Positions 1 through 10,719 of a DNA stretch of 64,000 bases are shown here, piece after piece. A program made the position numbers and the translations under genes. Every line of letters begins with the position of its first letter. The stretch's first letter is position 1. The stretch spans positions 1 through 64,000 of the forward strand of contig JAKSZP010009511.1 in NCBI GenBank assembly GCA_022478985.1, given 5' to 3'. The DNA is from Massospora cicadina (Eukaryota; Entomophthoromycota; Entomophthoromycetes; Entomophthorales; Entomophthoraceae). Below the pieces are notes generated by a model, which was not told the DNA's origin, searched no databases, and worked only from the letters and a program-made list of their open reading frames with translations.

Positions 1-1109
1 TTCTTTTTTACAATCTGAACAGGCAAAGCCCATAAACTCTTTGAAGGTTTGAGCATTCTTTGCTCCATTAGCTTTTTGATCTCTGCTGTCACTACTTCCT
101 CAGCTGCCCTTGATTGGCGGATAAGTTGTGACCTGATGGGAGAATGATATTCAGTGTCCAACCAATACATTACCCCCATGCGCATTCTAAATCATGGTTA
201 TTGACAGTGAGAATCTCTTTATATTTTTGAAATAGAGCTATTGCTTGATCCTTCTGCGCTTCATATAACCCTATTAATTCCTTGACAGTACCACAGTCAT
301 TACGCTGGGCTATGATTTGACAGGTAGACCAAATTTGACCAGAGGCCCAAACTCATGTACCTAAAGGACCTCCCCCACGGATATCAAATGCAAATACGCT
401 ACTATTTGGTGTTAGCGGATCTGTAAAGGTTTGTTTGTAGGTTTGCTAATAAAACCATGATTTCTCTGTGTCTCAGTAATATAATGCCTGGAGCCACATG
501 AGGCTCCAGCTGCAACTGCTGATATGGACCAATGACCCCCCATAGAGCCTGTCTGGTACTTCTACCTCTAACTTGGTGTTTAAAAGGACTTGGTGTCCAG
601 AGGGGATAGATAAAGGCCCAGCAGCTTGGATAGGCAACCCTTGATACTCATATATCTGCTGAGGAAGGGCACAGGCTCTTCTTTTTAACTGATAGTAGCA
701 CGTTGAAGTTCCACTATCACTATAGGTGAGATTGACATGTCCCATATGCACCAGATCTCTGGGTACTTCGCTGGAGGTGAAATAAATTGGGATCCACTGC
801 CCCACAATTTCAAAGGTCTCCTCCACCATATCCACAACAGCTGCAAGGTGTTGCATGAACGCAGTTTTAATTTAACATGTCATAATTATCATTTGGCAAC
901 ACTATTGCTGAGGCTACATTGACAATCAACCCAAACTGCAATGGAAGTGCGCTGTACGCCCTCTTAGAGATTGTGGTTTCTGCTCCAGTGGTCCCATACA
1001 ACATTTGGTGTTCCACATCAAGTTTGAGTGTCAACTTAGCCACCAACTTAGTGAACACTCTATCAACTAAAGCACCTGTATCTATTATAGCGTGGACTTG
1101 GGTCTTGGC
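1..1109 (-). pseudogene. Element A protease, linker and start of reverse transcriptase (decayed)
   Basis: Complement of 867-1109 encodes a retropepsin-like segment. The catalytic motif AIIDTGA lies near 1063-1085 and is followed by a stretch with YSALPLQFG, also found in element D. Complement of 473-856 is the region between protease and reverse transcriptase and aligns with 16545-17240 of element B (for example IYFTSS and QIYEYQGLP). The first few hundred bases hold a degraded reverse transcriptase N-terminus, where a [13 protein letters not shown] motif is barely recognisable. Stops and frame changes separate the blocks. Confidence 0.7.
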
Positions 1110-1935
1110 TGTGACAGTTGAGGTCTATCCTCAGCATCACATTGCCCTGATCTTTGGTAAGACAGGGCAGGCTGTGTCTGTATGTATGGAGGAGGAGGGG
1201 GCATTGGTTCTGGCAAGGACGCCTAAGGGGCCGGAGCTTGGAGTAGGCCAAGGAGCAAGATGGGCGTTCAAGTCGGAACAAAACGGAAAATGAGCAAAAT
1301 GGGTAGTTTTGAGATTTGATTTGGATTTGAATCGAGAATGGAATGAAATGGGTGCTTGGGAGTTTCGCAGTTCAATTGGGATTTGAAATGGAACTGGCGC
1401 GGAACTGTTGAGGATTGGAACTGGCATGGAATCGTTGAGTAAAGATTCCGCGATCCTGCTGTAAAGTTTACACCAAACATCATTCATGCTGGCACCATAA
1501 GCTTATATTATATTTTATTTTAGCTTTTAACATGTGTATATAGGGAAGGAACTGGGAGCTGGGGGCTCCTCAGTTCTGTTTTCTATCAACTTGGCTAAAT
1601 ATTGAATAAAAGAACCTAAAATTCCTATATTTATAACTTGGTTTTATTTAAAAGATATTGCTTAACTGCAGCCAAGTTTGGCTTAAATCAACAAGAATTG
1701 GACTTTGAGAGTGAGCTTGGGAGGGCTATTGCCTCCCTTTATACCTTGTCTTGGAGTCAAGGCATGTTGCTGGGGTTAAGTATACTTGCAACTGTCTTCC
1801 AGGGGGTGCTTGTCCAATCTTGTAGCGCGCGCACCAGGAGAGTAGTATCAGGAGTCCTGTCAGCCCTATGGTCTTTAACATGGATCCTGTTGCCCAACTC
1901 ATTCGTGGCTCATTGGAAGGAGCCAGTGCGTTACA
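1110..1935 (+). mobile_element. Solo LTR inserted in element A
   Basis: The 826-bp block starts TGTGAC and ends GTTACA and is flanked on both sides by TTGGC (1105-1109 and 1936-1940), a 5-bp target duplication. Removing it restores continuity with element B, where the CDIVVA peptide runs straight into the pre-protease sequence. On the plus strand a TATATAG-like motif near 1538 lies upstream of an AATAAA at about 1604, as expected for an LTR promoter and poly(A) signal. Orientation is inferred from these signals only. I saw no other copy of this LTR here. Confidence 0.8.
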
Positions 1936-1940
1936 TTGGC

Positions 1941-3363
1941 TACAACAATATCACAGTATGTCCATTCTGAATATGAGGAATCTTGACTGTTTAGCACATG
2001 GGCATACAACAGCTTTTTTCTCAAGGAAGCGCATAATCTCCTCACCAACTTTGGGGTATTCTTGGAGGATAGTGTTGACCAGAAGAGCAGCATTTACTCC
2101 ATTCAGGGAAGGTGCATCGGAGGAGGGGTTTAGCTCATCAGGGGAAACTTGGTCATACATTTGACAAGTGTATGGAGTTTGGTTGCCCCATAAGCCCTTC
2201 TTCCTCCATATTCTCAACTTGCGCTCATGTCAATATATTCACCCTTCCAAACAGCTGCTGATATAGAAATGCGTCATCATACAGAGGGACTTCCACTGAA
2301 TAGACTACTAGAGGTTCAGGTAGGACGTTTGGGATTGGGCTAGCAGAGGTAGTGAGTCCCATCACTACTCCACTCTGACTTTTCCCTGGTAGTACTGTTC
2401 CTGCTGTACGTGATGAACATGACAATTGGGTTAACCTTTGCCAAGTGTCCAGGGTGGCTGCATTTAAAACAATTAACCCTGTAGGGTCTGCATCCTTGAT
2501 TGTTGTAAGATGAGCCTCACCAATAATTTGATCATGAGCAATCGGAATAATTACACCAGGTCAATAGTTGAGCATTTGGTGATAAACAGGTCCAGGGTGG
2601 AAGTTGAACTGCTGAGTGTAACTTGGAGAAATCTAAGCTGAATAGCCAAATTTCTCCAAATAAGGTCCAATGACAGTGGCAGTATGCTTCTGCTCAGTAT
2701 TGGGTGGAGGGAATGTTACAGATAGCCAGTGCAACAACTGCAAAATCTTAAGCAGGGGGACATTGTTATCCGACATTGGGGTCATGGCATTGTAAAGCTC
2801 ATGATATGGCTTCACTGTGGAGGACATTACAATGCACACATCAGATTTGGATAAAGCCCCACCCCAATTAACACATGAGCTCCCACCATAAACTAACCAG
2901 CAAACACAGTGAGGGTCTCATTACGCTTAAACTCAATGGTCATAAACTCAGCCTTCCACTGCAACATCTTTGTGGGTCCTCCAAACAACTACAGCACAGT
3001 ATCCTTTACCACATGATTTGAAATGGAACTATTTGGAAGGTAGCAGGTGACTTTATGGGCACTTCCAGCATCTAAGGAGGATACTAACAGTTTTGCTTTG
3101 TCAATCTGAGGCTCCTTCTGTTGCAAACTCAAATTGCTTAAGGAACCTATGAATATTCCCATCACAATCAAAGGTAGGCAGCTTATCATTACAAATTTCC
3201 TGCAGGAGCTCCTCCTTCCATTGGAGCATAGCATCCAAGGCAAGCTTGAGTTCTGCATATTCAACTGGTGCAGTGTGTTGGGAAGATCTCATGGCAAAGT
3301 AAGCCTGATGTGCCATGGCTGGCAACTGAGGAGTTTTATCATTTTTGTGATTGATCAATGGGC
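1941..3363 (-). pseudogene. Element A gag (decayed)
   Basis: Blocks on the minus strand (3101-3350, 2989-3264, 2633-2839, 1951-2217) match the gag of element B: an N-terminal segment with LDAMLQWKEELLQ (B has LDTVLKKQDELLQ), a central VKPYHELYN...NVPLLK block (B has VKPYPELYK...NVPLLK) and the LSVTFPPPNT motif. The function would be the structural capsid protein of virus-like particles. Frames are broken by several shifts and stops, so no intact capsid protein can be made. A zinc knuckle is not preserved in readable form. Confidence 0.7.
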
Positions 3364-3381
3364 CCCCTGTAGTGAGCACCA
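3364..3381 (-). other. Primer-binding site of element A
   Basis: On the minus strand this reads TGGTGCTCACTACAGGGG. The same motif follows the 5' LTR of elements D and H exactly, of E over 17 bases, and of B with one mismatch. It is the expected site for priming minus-strand cDNA synthesis from a tRNA 3' end. Confidence 0.75.
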
Positions 3382-3384
3382 CAG

Positions 3385-4080
3385 TTATAACTTCAGCAGA
3401 ATCAGTGAGATATGCCAACGAGATTTTGCACTGGGTTAATCCCACTTAGCAATAGGACTGATAATATGATGATTGTTGTCCTTGAAACAAAGTAATAAAT
3501 ATTTAATAATAGGGAGCAATTGTCCTGAAAACACTCTTTATTTAATTTAATATATGTCCAGAAGATCCTCGCTGGTCCGCTCACTCTAAGTTACTAACAA
3601 TCCTCCTCCATCAATCATCTCATCTTGTTTATATCTTAGTGACTTCAGATGATACCATTTCCCCAGCTTAGTAATTCAGTTCTGCCATATCTCATTGGTT
3701 CCAGCAGATCTTCATTCATTAAATTTACAGTCACCTAATTTGAGGCAATTTACCAGCTATTTATCATATATCTATATCTCCTAATTGCTTGTTTGGAAGC
3801 AATCCAATAACCATCCATTCTAACCCAATATCACCTCATCTCAAGGCACTCTAAAATTGGAACTCATACTCAGGCTCGGCGGATTCTACCCATTCTGCTG
3901 TAACAACTTAGGGCTTAGCATACAGTCATGTCAGAATTGTGACACTGGGGGTGGTATCTATTTTAGGTTTAATAAGCCCATGTACATGAACTGGGCTGCT
4001 ACAACCCACACCTATAGCTCAAGTTTGAAGTTGGGAGGGCTGGGATCTGATGGATCAAAGCTACTCCACCATTGTTAATT
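3385..4080 (-). repeat. 5' LTR of element A
   Basis: The complement of about 3540-3600 matches the LTR of element B near 14590-14670 (CGGACYAG...GATC, then TAAATAAAG and GTGTTT), so this is the same LTR family. The inner edge is set by the primer-binding site at 3364-3381. The outer edge is not sharply defined because similarity to B fades after about 4010; 4080 is an estimate. The small open frames in this stretch are not genes. Confidence 0.6.
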
Positions 4081-4456
4081 CCAAGTGAAAGGTAGACTAA
4101 GGTACCGATAGATCTTAATAAAAACTAGACTGGCTCTATTGAAAATTTAGGCAACTTTATTTAGTGTGCGATTGAAAGTTAAACCCCTTAAACCCCAATA
4201 AAAGTGCACCCCCAGTTCAATCACTATTATCTGATGGTATATTAAAAGGGTATCCGGATGCAATCTAAAGTTTGAAAAATAAACAAACGGGTTAATACCC
4301 CACCCTCCCTGGTAGCTTAGATATACTGCTCATCACCAAAAGTTGACTAAGCCTAACAGGTTAACCCCCTTGAACAGTCAAATATGCCAAACTGGCATAT
4401 AACTAGCATCGAGGGCAACCCAAAGGTGAGGCAGGGTGCATTGGGCAGTTGTGGGG
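4081..4456. other. Short intergenic gap downstream of TRS120
   Basis: No gene is seen. The stretch separates the LTR of element A from the TRS120 stop codon and probably contains the TRS120 3' untranslated region. AATAA-type motifs on the minus strand are too common here to choose a poly(A) site. Confidence 0.4.
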
Positions 4457-7400
4457 TCAGGATGGCGGCGGGTCGACAATATCCACCACGAGTGGGGCGA
4501 CGTCGAGGAAGAGGGGAGCGGAGGCGATGGCCTGGCTGGGGGGTGGACCCTTGGGCGCCAGCAGGTCCGATAGATCCTGACAGCAGCACCCGATCCGGAA
4601 TTGGCCAGTCCCAGATGGCAGAAGGATAAACGTGTACTGGGTTGAGGAGTGAGGAGGTACCTCGCTAAAGATCTCCTGGCTCCGGCCGAGCACCACGAGC
4701 GGGGTAGCGGGGGCGAGGGTGGTGGGGGAGGGTGGCGCCAAGGCGACAAAGTGGCCATTGTGGTAGTCCAGGTAGGGCTGGATGCGGAGGCAGGGCGTGA
4801 TGGGCGTCCGACGGGAGTTGTTTAAAACCACCGCCAACCGCACTGGCCTGCCTATATGGCAGCAATAATGAAATGAGTTGAGCTTGGTGACGCCACCATC
4901 AGCCAACAGGCTCGTGGACAACCACACCTCTTCCATCTGAAGGATGGGCCAGAGGGGTTCGGGGATACCCATCCAGTGGAGAGAAAGATCGCCATGCCGG
5001 GTGTCAATTTGCCACGAGGCGCTGAGTTGCTCTAACAGCTGGCGCTTGAGGCTTTGGCCCAGGGTGCCCATTTCCATTGCCTCGCGGTCAACGGTGAGCC
5101 GCCTGAATGGGATAAACACCCTTTTCGTCTCGAGAGGCGCAAGCGTCTCCGTGATAACGTGGCGGGCTACCGATGGATCAAGCAGAACCTCGAACGTGAC
5201 CTTTACAAGTGAGGTAGTGGGATTTCTAACCCCCAGGGCCACGAGGCAGAATTGACGTTGAAGGTCAATGACGCCAGAGGTGCTAAGGTGTTGAGTTAGG
5301 TGGCTAGGGACAAGGGCCATGGCTGCCTCCGATCCATTCAAAGCATCAAAGTCCACTGGGGTCAGGGCGGGGTAGACGCTGAGGTTGACGTGGTAAGACT
5401 TCTTCCGGCAGTTCGCGCCGCCTCCATCCTGCCCATGGGCGTAGTTAATGGTGACAGTTGCCTGGTGGCTGGTTGATTAGCTTGGCGCGTGAGACTTGCC
5501 TCGGCGGCATGCCAAAGGCTTCAAACGTCAGGGTAAGCTCCTCCTCGGGTTGGATGCAACCCATGGAAGGGTTGGTCCAGGCGATGGATGCCGGCTCGCC
5601 AAGTTCCACCTGCACCAAGTTGGCGCTAACTGGGCCCACGTTGGCAAGGGTGAGGGTAAACGTGGCCCTGGGGGGTTAAATATAGCATATCGCCTACCTC
5701 TCACCCTCAAATAGCATCAGCGAAGGCTGAGCGAGTGAGGCGCGGGCAATCTTAAGGAGGGGCTGGCGCGAAAGTACCTCTACTTGGAGTACCTCCGAAT
5801 GAGCAGGGTAAGTAGGGGCAGTACCTTGAGTGAGGGCAGGCCACGTAAACAGTTGTTGCATGCACCCCAGGATACGCATCTGCAGGCCCACAACTCGAAG
5901 GGTGCCGCTGCAAAGGGGGGTTAGCGTGCTTCGCCAGCTGATACGTCCTTTGGGGGGCACGGTGCAACTTGCGGCGCTCTGGCGGATTTCAACGCCTTCA
6001 ACCCTGAAGGTCAGAAGTAAGTCCGGCCTTACCGTAGCAGCAGGTTGTCTAATTCCAGAGCAAACCGGAACGGGTTGGTGAGCTCCAACTCCATCTGGGC
6101 GGCTTCTCCAACCACCAAGAGCTCCTAAGCTAGTCAGCCAACGCAGAAGCAAGCTTACCGCCTTTTGAACGGGCGCCTCCCGCTTGAAGTTAAACATCGG
6201 CGTGGGATTACTGCCCTTTGGGGACATCGTCTCTAGCGGATAAAGTTCCCTCGAAGTTTCAATCCTAAAGATCCAACTTAGCAGTCGCACCTTACCTAAA
6301 CCCGCTCGGCGAGACCAGGTGGGGCAGAGTGAAGGATAGATCCGATTGCGAAAGCTGTAGGGCATGGCACTGAGCCAGGTACAGCAGGGTCTGGGCACAC
6401 TCCTCTTGCTCTGCGTTTGTCAAGTGGGGGTACAGGTGAAGGAGCGTAAGGGCAGTATACCGGCCCGCCGCCGAAAAGTCTACAATCAACCGTGAGATCC
6501 AATAACCGGTACCTGATATGGCCTCCGACAACGTCACGCATTCCTTGTAGACGCATTTCTGAAGGTCCACCCAGCCGCGGTGATGGGGGTAGACGTCGGC
6601 ATACCTCAGCCCTTTAGGTTGGGGGTTGGTTGGGTCAACAGGGTTCGTACCGATCTGGTACCCCTGGCTCACCCAGCTTAAACAACCTCTTAGGGTGGCT
6701 TCACTCTCGGTCAGCGCGGGCGGACCTTGGCCGAATTTGGGAACCAGTAGCGACACGTACTGTCGAAGAAAGAAGGCTTGCTTGCGAGTATAACCGAGGC
6801 TCCCAAAGATGGCCGCCATGGCGGAGAGGATACTGACCTACGCCATGAGCCAAATGGAAGAACTACCTTATCGGAGGCGGCAAGATGATTGATGGCGGGT
6901 CCCCACGCGCGCATGACCCAGGAGGCGATGCAAGGGCGGCTAACCCTCCGCCGGGTCCCCAACGGCACTGGGGCTGTAGCCTCAATCGTGTCGAAATCAT
7001 CCCCAATACACGCATCGATGGCCGGCTTACAAATCCCAAGCTTCCAGACAACCGTCAGCAGCTTGGCGAGTTTGAGGTAGGCTTCGATATAGAGCAGCGG
7101 GTAACCTGTGCTTTCGTAGAGCTTGATCAGCTCGTTGGTGTAGCTGTCGGCGATCGTCCCCAGCAGCTCACCGGGATCCCCCCGGTACGAAAAGTCCGCC
7201 TACTTGATAAGCCGGTTGGGTTAGTAACGAACCGGGTCTTCATTGATGGAGGAGATGAGGAGCATGGTGCAATAGTAGCCCTCTAAGCTACAGAGGTAAA
7301 ACACGTTGTCACCATTGGTACGGGTCCCATCGATCGCCTTCAAGTACCTAAAGGTAAGAACTTCAACCAACCAAAAATCACATCTTCGCCGCGTCTGGAA

Positions 7401-8288
7401 ATCGGCCGGACATCAGGTACAGATCGGCAGCTAGTTTGGCCTGGCGCCCCAAACTCAGTCTGTTGCCTTTCAGATCCATTCCGAGTTTAACAGCGCTGGC
7501 CAGATCATAAACCCTGGATAGCTCCTTTGGGATGGAAGGGTTCCTAAAGTGTGCCTTTGGTGTAGAGTTGATGGTGGGCGTCAGATGCCAACCTGAAAGG
7601 CTGGGGCAACTATCGCTGGCGAGGATGCGTTCGGCCTATTGCGCATTACCCACTTATACCTGGCGAATTTACCTCCTCACAGCAAAAAGAAACGATTTGG
7701 CTTATGAACTCCACCATGGATAGCTGGAGGTAGAACCCCATATCGGCCCGTTCCGGGACCATCGTGACGCCGGCAATGTTCCGCCCCTCCTTCGCGCGAA
7801 AGGCGAAGCACCGCTGGCTTACACTGGTAGCGACCTCCACCCCGGTTTTAGTTCCATACTCCGCCCTCACCTTTCGGCTCCGCAGCAAAAACTTGTCGTG
7901 GCACTCCTCCAGGGCATCGCACTGCTCACAGTCCAGGATCCCCAAAACCTAACCGCCGAGATGAATACCTTCAACAAGAACCAACCCCAAGGACCCTTCG
8001 AAAGTATTGAACCTCCTCGAGCGCCACGTGGCCGGGGTGGTGCTCGGTGACAAAGTTAATGTGGATACGGCCGCGCGGGTACAAGAACCTCGCCAGGCGC
8101 GCGCGGAGGGGATGGGGGCTTTTGAGGAGCTGGTCGACCTCGACGATGGCGAACTCGGAGATGAGGCCGATATACTTGTAGAATTCCCGCCTCGCGATCG
8201 GCCCCACCGGGACCACCAGCACCCGCAGCTTACACGGGTCCGAAACGTTCGTTGAGCACCTTCGTAGCTTTGACCCGCGGTCGGACAT
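4457..8288 (-). CDS. TRS120: TRAPP-II complex subunit Trs120/TRAPPC9, 11 exons
   Basis: Trs120/TRAPPC9 proteins are subunits of TRAPP-II, the Rab-activating tethering complex at the late Golgi. Exons on the complement: 8288-7995, 7948-7673, 7635-7382, 7347-7233, 7199-6867, 6837-6296, 6264-6159, 6124-6033, 6003-5698, 5667-5496, 5461-4457. All ten introns are GT-AG and the exons sum to 3,495 nt, giving 1,164 residues, close to the family length. The N-terminus has the family hallmark KLRVLVVPVGPI (about residues 22-33), then GILDCEQ. A helical-repeat region follows (KLAADLYLMSGRFPDA near 270; SILSAMAAIFGSLGYTRKQ near 425-445). After about residue 640 come Ig-like beta domains (LLVVGEAAQMELELTNPF; FTLTLANVGP). 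The first ATG is at 8286-8288. No frame break is needed. It is the only clearly functional gene in the window. Family assignment is firm; the exact start is less certain. Confidence 0.93.
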
Positions 8289-9849
8289 TGCCAAGTAAGC
8301 TAAACAGCCTCGAACGTTAATTCCCGGTTCGGAGTATGAATATGCTATAAGCGCAACCGCAGGTGGCTGCCCAACCGCTATTCCAACCGGCCCTAACTTG
8401 ACTACATCTAACCAACCAACTTTTTTACAACGATAAACATCGTGCTAAGCTTTAGCCCAGCTGTCGCCGATAAAAACTACCCTTTAAAATTACCCCAACC
8501 TTCCCCCTATTTTTGCCACCCAAACGATATAACTTTGCCACGCCAGCTTGAATGGCCAACCGAACCCCATAAAAAAGCAAAAGGGTTCTAAAAACCGACC
8601 AGCAAAAAATTCAAAGTATAAAGGTAACCGAACCCATAACCATTAAGCGGCTCTGACCGGAACAAAAGGTGTACGGTAGAGCCGCCAAACCATACCCCCC
8701 GAAAAAACTGAAGGAGAACCCCTTTAAATTAAAGTTTGCAGGCTGGTAAAAGTACACCGCCAAACAACCCATGCGAAACGTTAAACCCAAACTATTAAAC
8801 TTTACCGAAACTGAAGGTCCACGAAGTAAAGGTGTGGATGGTCGGTAACGAAACTGGTTATAACCCAAAGGTCAGTAAAGATTTGGGATTTTTCGATGTA
8901 AAACTTAAATATCCTTCGGTGCCCCGTGAGGTGGTGGTAGCGGGTCCGCAGTTGATCGAATTTATAAACCTCGGGTGAAATCCTACGCCCGAAATTTATA
9001 CCCGGACGAATCGGGTGAAATCCTACGCCCGAAATTTTTACCCGGACGAAGTTGGTTCCTCGAAACCCCAAACTTAATCGAACTTTTTAACCCGAATAAG
9101 TTTCTCAATAAATGCTTAAAGGGGTTAACCGACACGCTTTAAATATCTACTGCAAATTAATTTTATTTTAAAACCGAATATTTTCTCAAATAATTAGGCG
9201 ATACTAGGGTATTGGGATAGCACTTAAGCTATTTAATCAATCATCTTTACCATAACCTTGATACTTCCATAACCTTTTTTGCCGTAAATCATCCCATGAA
9301 GCAGGTACGAAGGATGGATTTCCTATCGGTTAAAGTTTAAATTTGGTCTTCAATCAAATTTATAGCTCTATTTTACTCGGATTAAGCTAAACTTTTTACC
9401 CCGGGAGTTATACCGATAACCACCCAAGTTATCTGAACCCCTTTGTTGGCCAACTCAGAAACCAGAGATATCCCAACCTCTATGGTAAATCGTTGTTGTA
9501 AGGACCGGGGAGCCCAAGTTTGCTTTGGTTATCATCTCGCAGTTTAAAAGAATCACCTGGGGCACCAAGCAACCGGTAATATGATAGCTTCAAAGCCCTC
9601 TATCTAACAAGGGGTCGGCTATTTTAAGGGTGCATGTTGGCTGCAATACATGCTATGTGGCACAAAATGATTTTAATAAAAATGGCAAGCAAACTGAGTG
9701 AGATAGAAATTTGTTTTAAAAAAATGGAAAAAGGGAAATAAAATAGGCCAGTGTTGCAAATCCTGGGTGTAACTCGGTTTCATGCGTGATGGTTTCCCCA
9801 ACGCCGGAACCGTAGGGAATTCCACCAGGATGGTTGCAATCCGATTTTC
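8289..9849. other. Non-coding region upstream of TRS120
   Basis: About 1.5 kb without a supportable gene. It probably contains the TRS120 promoter and 5' leader, read on the minus strand. Short frames on the minus strand (8611-8868, 8802-9071) have no recognisable domain and no supporting context. The only structure seen is the 40-bp tandem duplication at 8971-9050. Confidence 0.5.
8971..9050. repeat. Tandem repeat, 2 x 40 bp
   Basis: Unit one (8971-9010) and unit two (9011-9050) both begin TCGGGTGAAATCCTACGCCC and end CCCGGACGAA. They differ at one position (GAAATTTATA against GAAATTTTTA). The internal CGGGT/ACCCG elements give each unit some dyad symmetry. Confidence 0.95.
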
Positions 9850-10138
9850 GAGTATTTAAATTTTATTCGAGGTAGGCCGACCTGGGGATGATACCGCACC
9901 GATTAAGGGGAACGAAGAAATGGGAAAAGAGGATAAACCCGGAAAACCTCCATGCGCGGTGTATGATAGGCCAGGAACTCCATGGACTGCCTTTGTTATT
10001 CGCTATCTTGGTTCAGAGCATTGGTGCGCAAAACTAACACAGTCATAATTGTCCCCTCCCAAAGTTCATCTACTGAGATCAAACTCGGGGAGGCAGTGGT
10101 AGTGAGTGCATACTCTACCACTGAGGTACCCCCCAGCA
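9850..10138 (-). mobile_element. tRNA-derived SINE, copy 1 (inverted)
   Basis: Read on the minus strand this copy matches SINE copy 2 (10422-10704) over its whole length: GAGG head, CTCTACCACT hairpin, B-box region, ATGGAGTTCCTGGCC, then the tail TCCCCAGGTCGGCC and AATAAAATTTAAA. The B box is mutated here (GAGTTTGATC instead of GAGTTCGATC). I could not find a convincing target duplication, so this copy is older or its edges have been lost. Confidence 0.8.
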
Positions 10139-10421
10139 ACATATATTCCTATTTGCTTATAGGTTACACTGACCCAATCTAATATAAGCTCCAATTTGTA
10201 TTTGTGGACAAAATTCTATAAATCAGTTGAAATACAGCACCAACTTCAAATAGTTTTTATTTATAACTTATACTTTAATTAATTCTTCATACTTTTTTGT
10301 GCCTTTTTTGAAGGTGGTTCTTATTTCAAAAAATTAAGTGTATGATTCAAAATTTTGTTCTTTTTCACCAATTTTATTCTAAAAGCCCAGTAGATCTATA
10401 TAATCCATCTTTGAAAACTCA

Positions 10422-10704
10422 AGGGAGGATACCCCAGTGGTAGAGTATAGACCCTCTACCACTGCCTCCCCGAGTTCGATCCCGGTAATGGACTTTGGGT
10501 AGGGGACGATTTTGACTGTGTTGGTTTTGCGCGCCAATGCCCCGAACCGAGATAGCAAATAGCAAAGGCGGTCCATGGAGTTCCTGGCCTATCATACGCC
10601 GCGCATGGAGGTTTTCCGGGTTTTATCCTCCTTTCCCATTTTCTTCACTTCCCTAATCGGTGCGGTATCGTCCCCAGGTCGACCCACCTCGAATAAAATT
10701 TAAA
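10422..10704 (+). mobile_element. tRNA-derived SINE, copy 2
   Basis: The 283-bp element is flanked by the 15-bp direct repeat ATCTTTGAAAACTCA (10407-10421 and 10705-10719), the signature of target-primed reverse transcription. Its head has a pol III A-box-like stretch (ATACCCCAGTGGTAGAGT, about 10429-10446) and a B box (GAGTTCGATCCC, 10472-10483), as in tRNA genes. The region between can fold as a perfect 10-bp stem, AGTGGTAGAG with CTCTACCACT. The 3' end is AATAAAATTTAAA. Just before it, GTCCCCAGGTCGACC (10669-10683) resembles the LINE 3' end. It has no coding capacity and would need LINE enzymes to move. Confidence 0.85.
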
Positions 10705-10719
10705 ATCTTTGAAAACTCA

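Larger units (their letters stand above)
1..4080 (-). mobile_element. Ty3/gypsy element A, 5' part
   Basis: Read on the minus strand the order is LTR, primer-binding site, gag, protease, linker and the start of reverse transcriptase. The element leaves the window at position 1, so its 3' part is not seen. Gag and linker peptides match element B (14175-23089), for example a shared LSVTFPPPNT motif, so A and B belong to one family. A solo LTR at 1110-1935 interrupts it just before the protease. Many stops and frameshifts show that the copy is dead. The outer LTR border near 4080 is approximate. Confidence 0.8.

Noticed and set aside
1638..1970. 110-codon open frame with hydrophobic content
   Set aside because: It lies almost wholly within the solo LTR at 1110-1935 and crosses its right border, so it is chance.
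4384..7080. Open frames on the plus strand opposite TRS120 (for example 4944-5255 and 6885-7286)
   Set aside because: GC-rich coding sequence often leaves the other strand open. None has a domain, and the minus-strand exons explain the region.
8611..9071. Two minus-strand frames of 85 and 89 codons upstream of TRS120
   Set aside because: They have no recognisable domain, overlap the 40-bp tandem repeat in part, and have low-complexity composition.
10422..10495. Functional tRNA gene
   Set aside because: A and B boxes are present, but the anticodon arm is replaced by a palindrome, the acceptor ends do not pair, and the sequence is part of a repeated 283-bp unit with a target duplication.
9845..10719. 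Foldback DNA transposon or MITE with ~290-bp terminal inverted repeats
   Set aside because: The 15-bp direct repeat surrounds only the right arm, and each arm has a pol III promoter at its head and an A/T-rich tail, which fits two SINE insertions.
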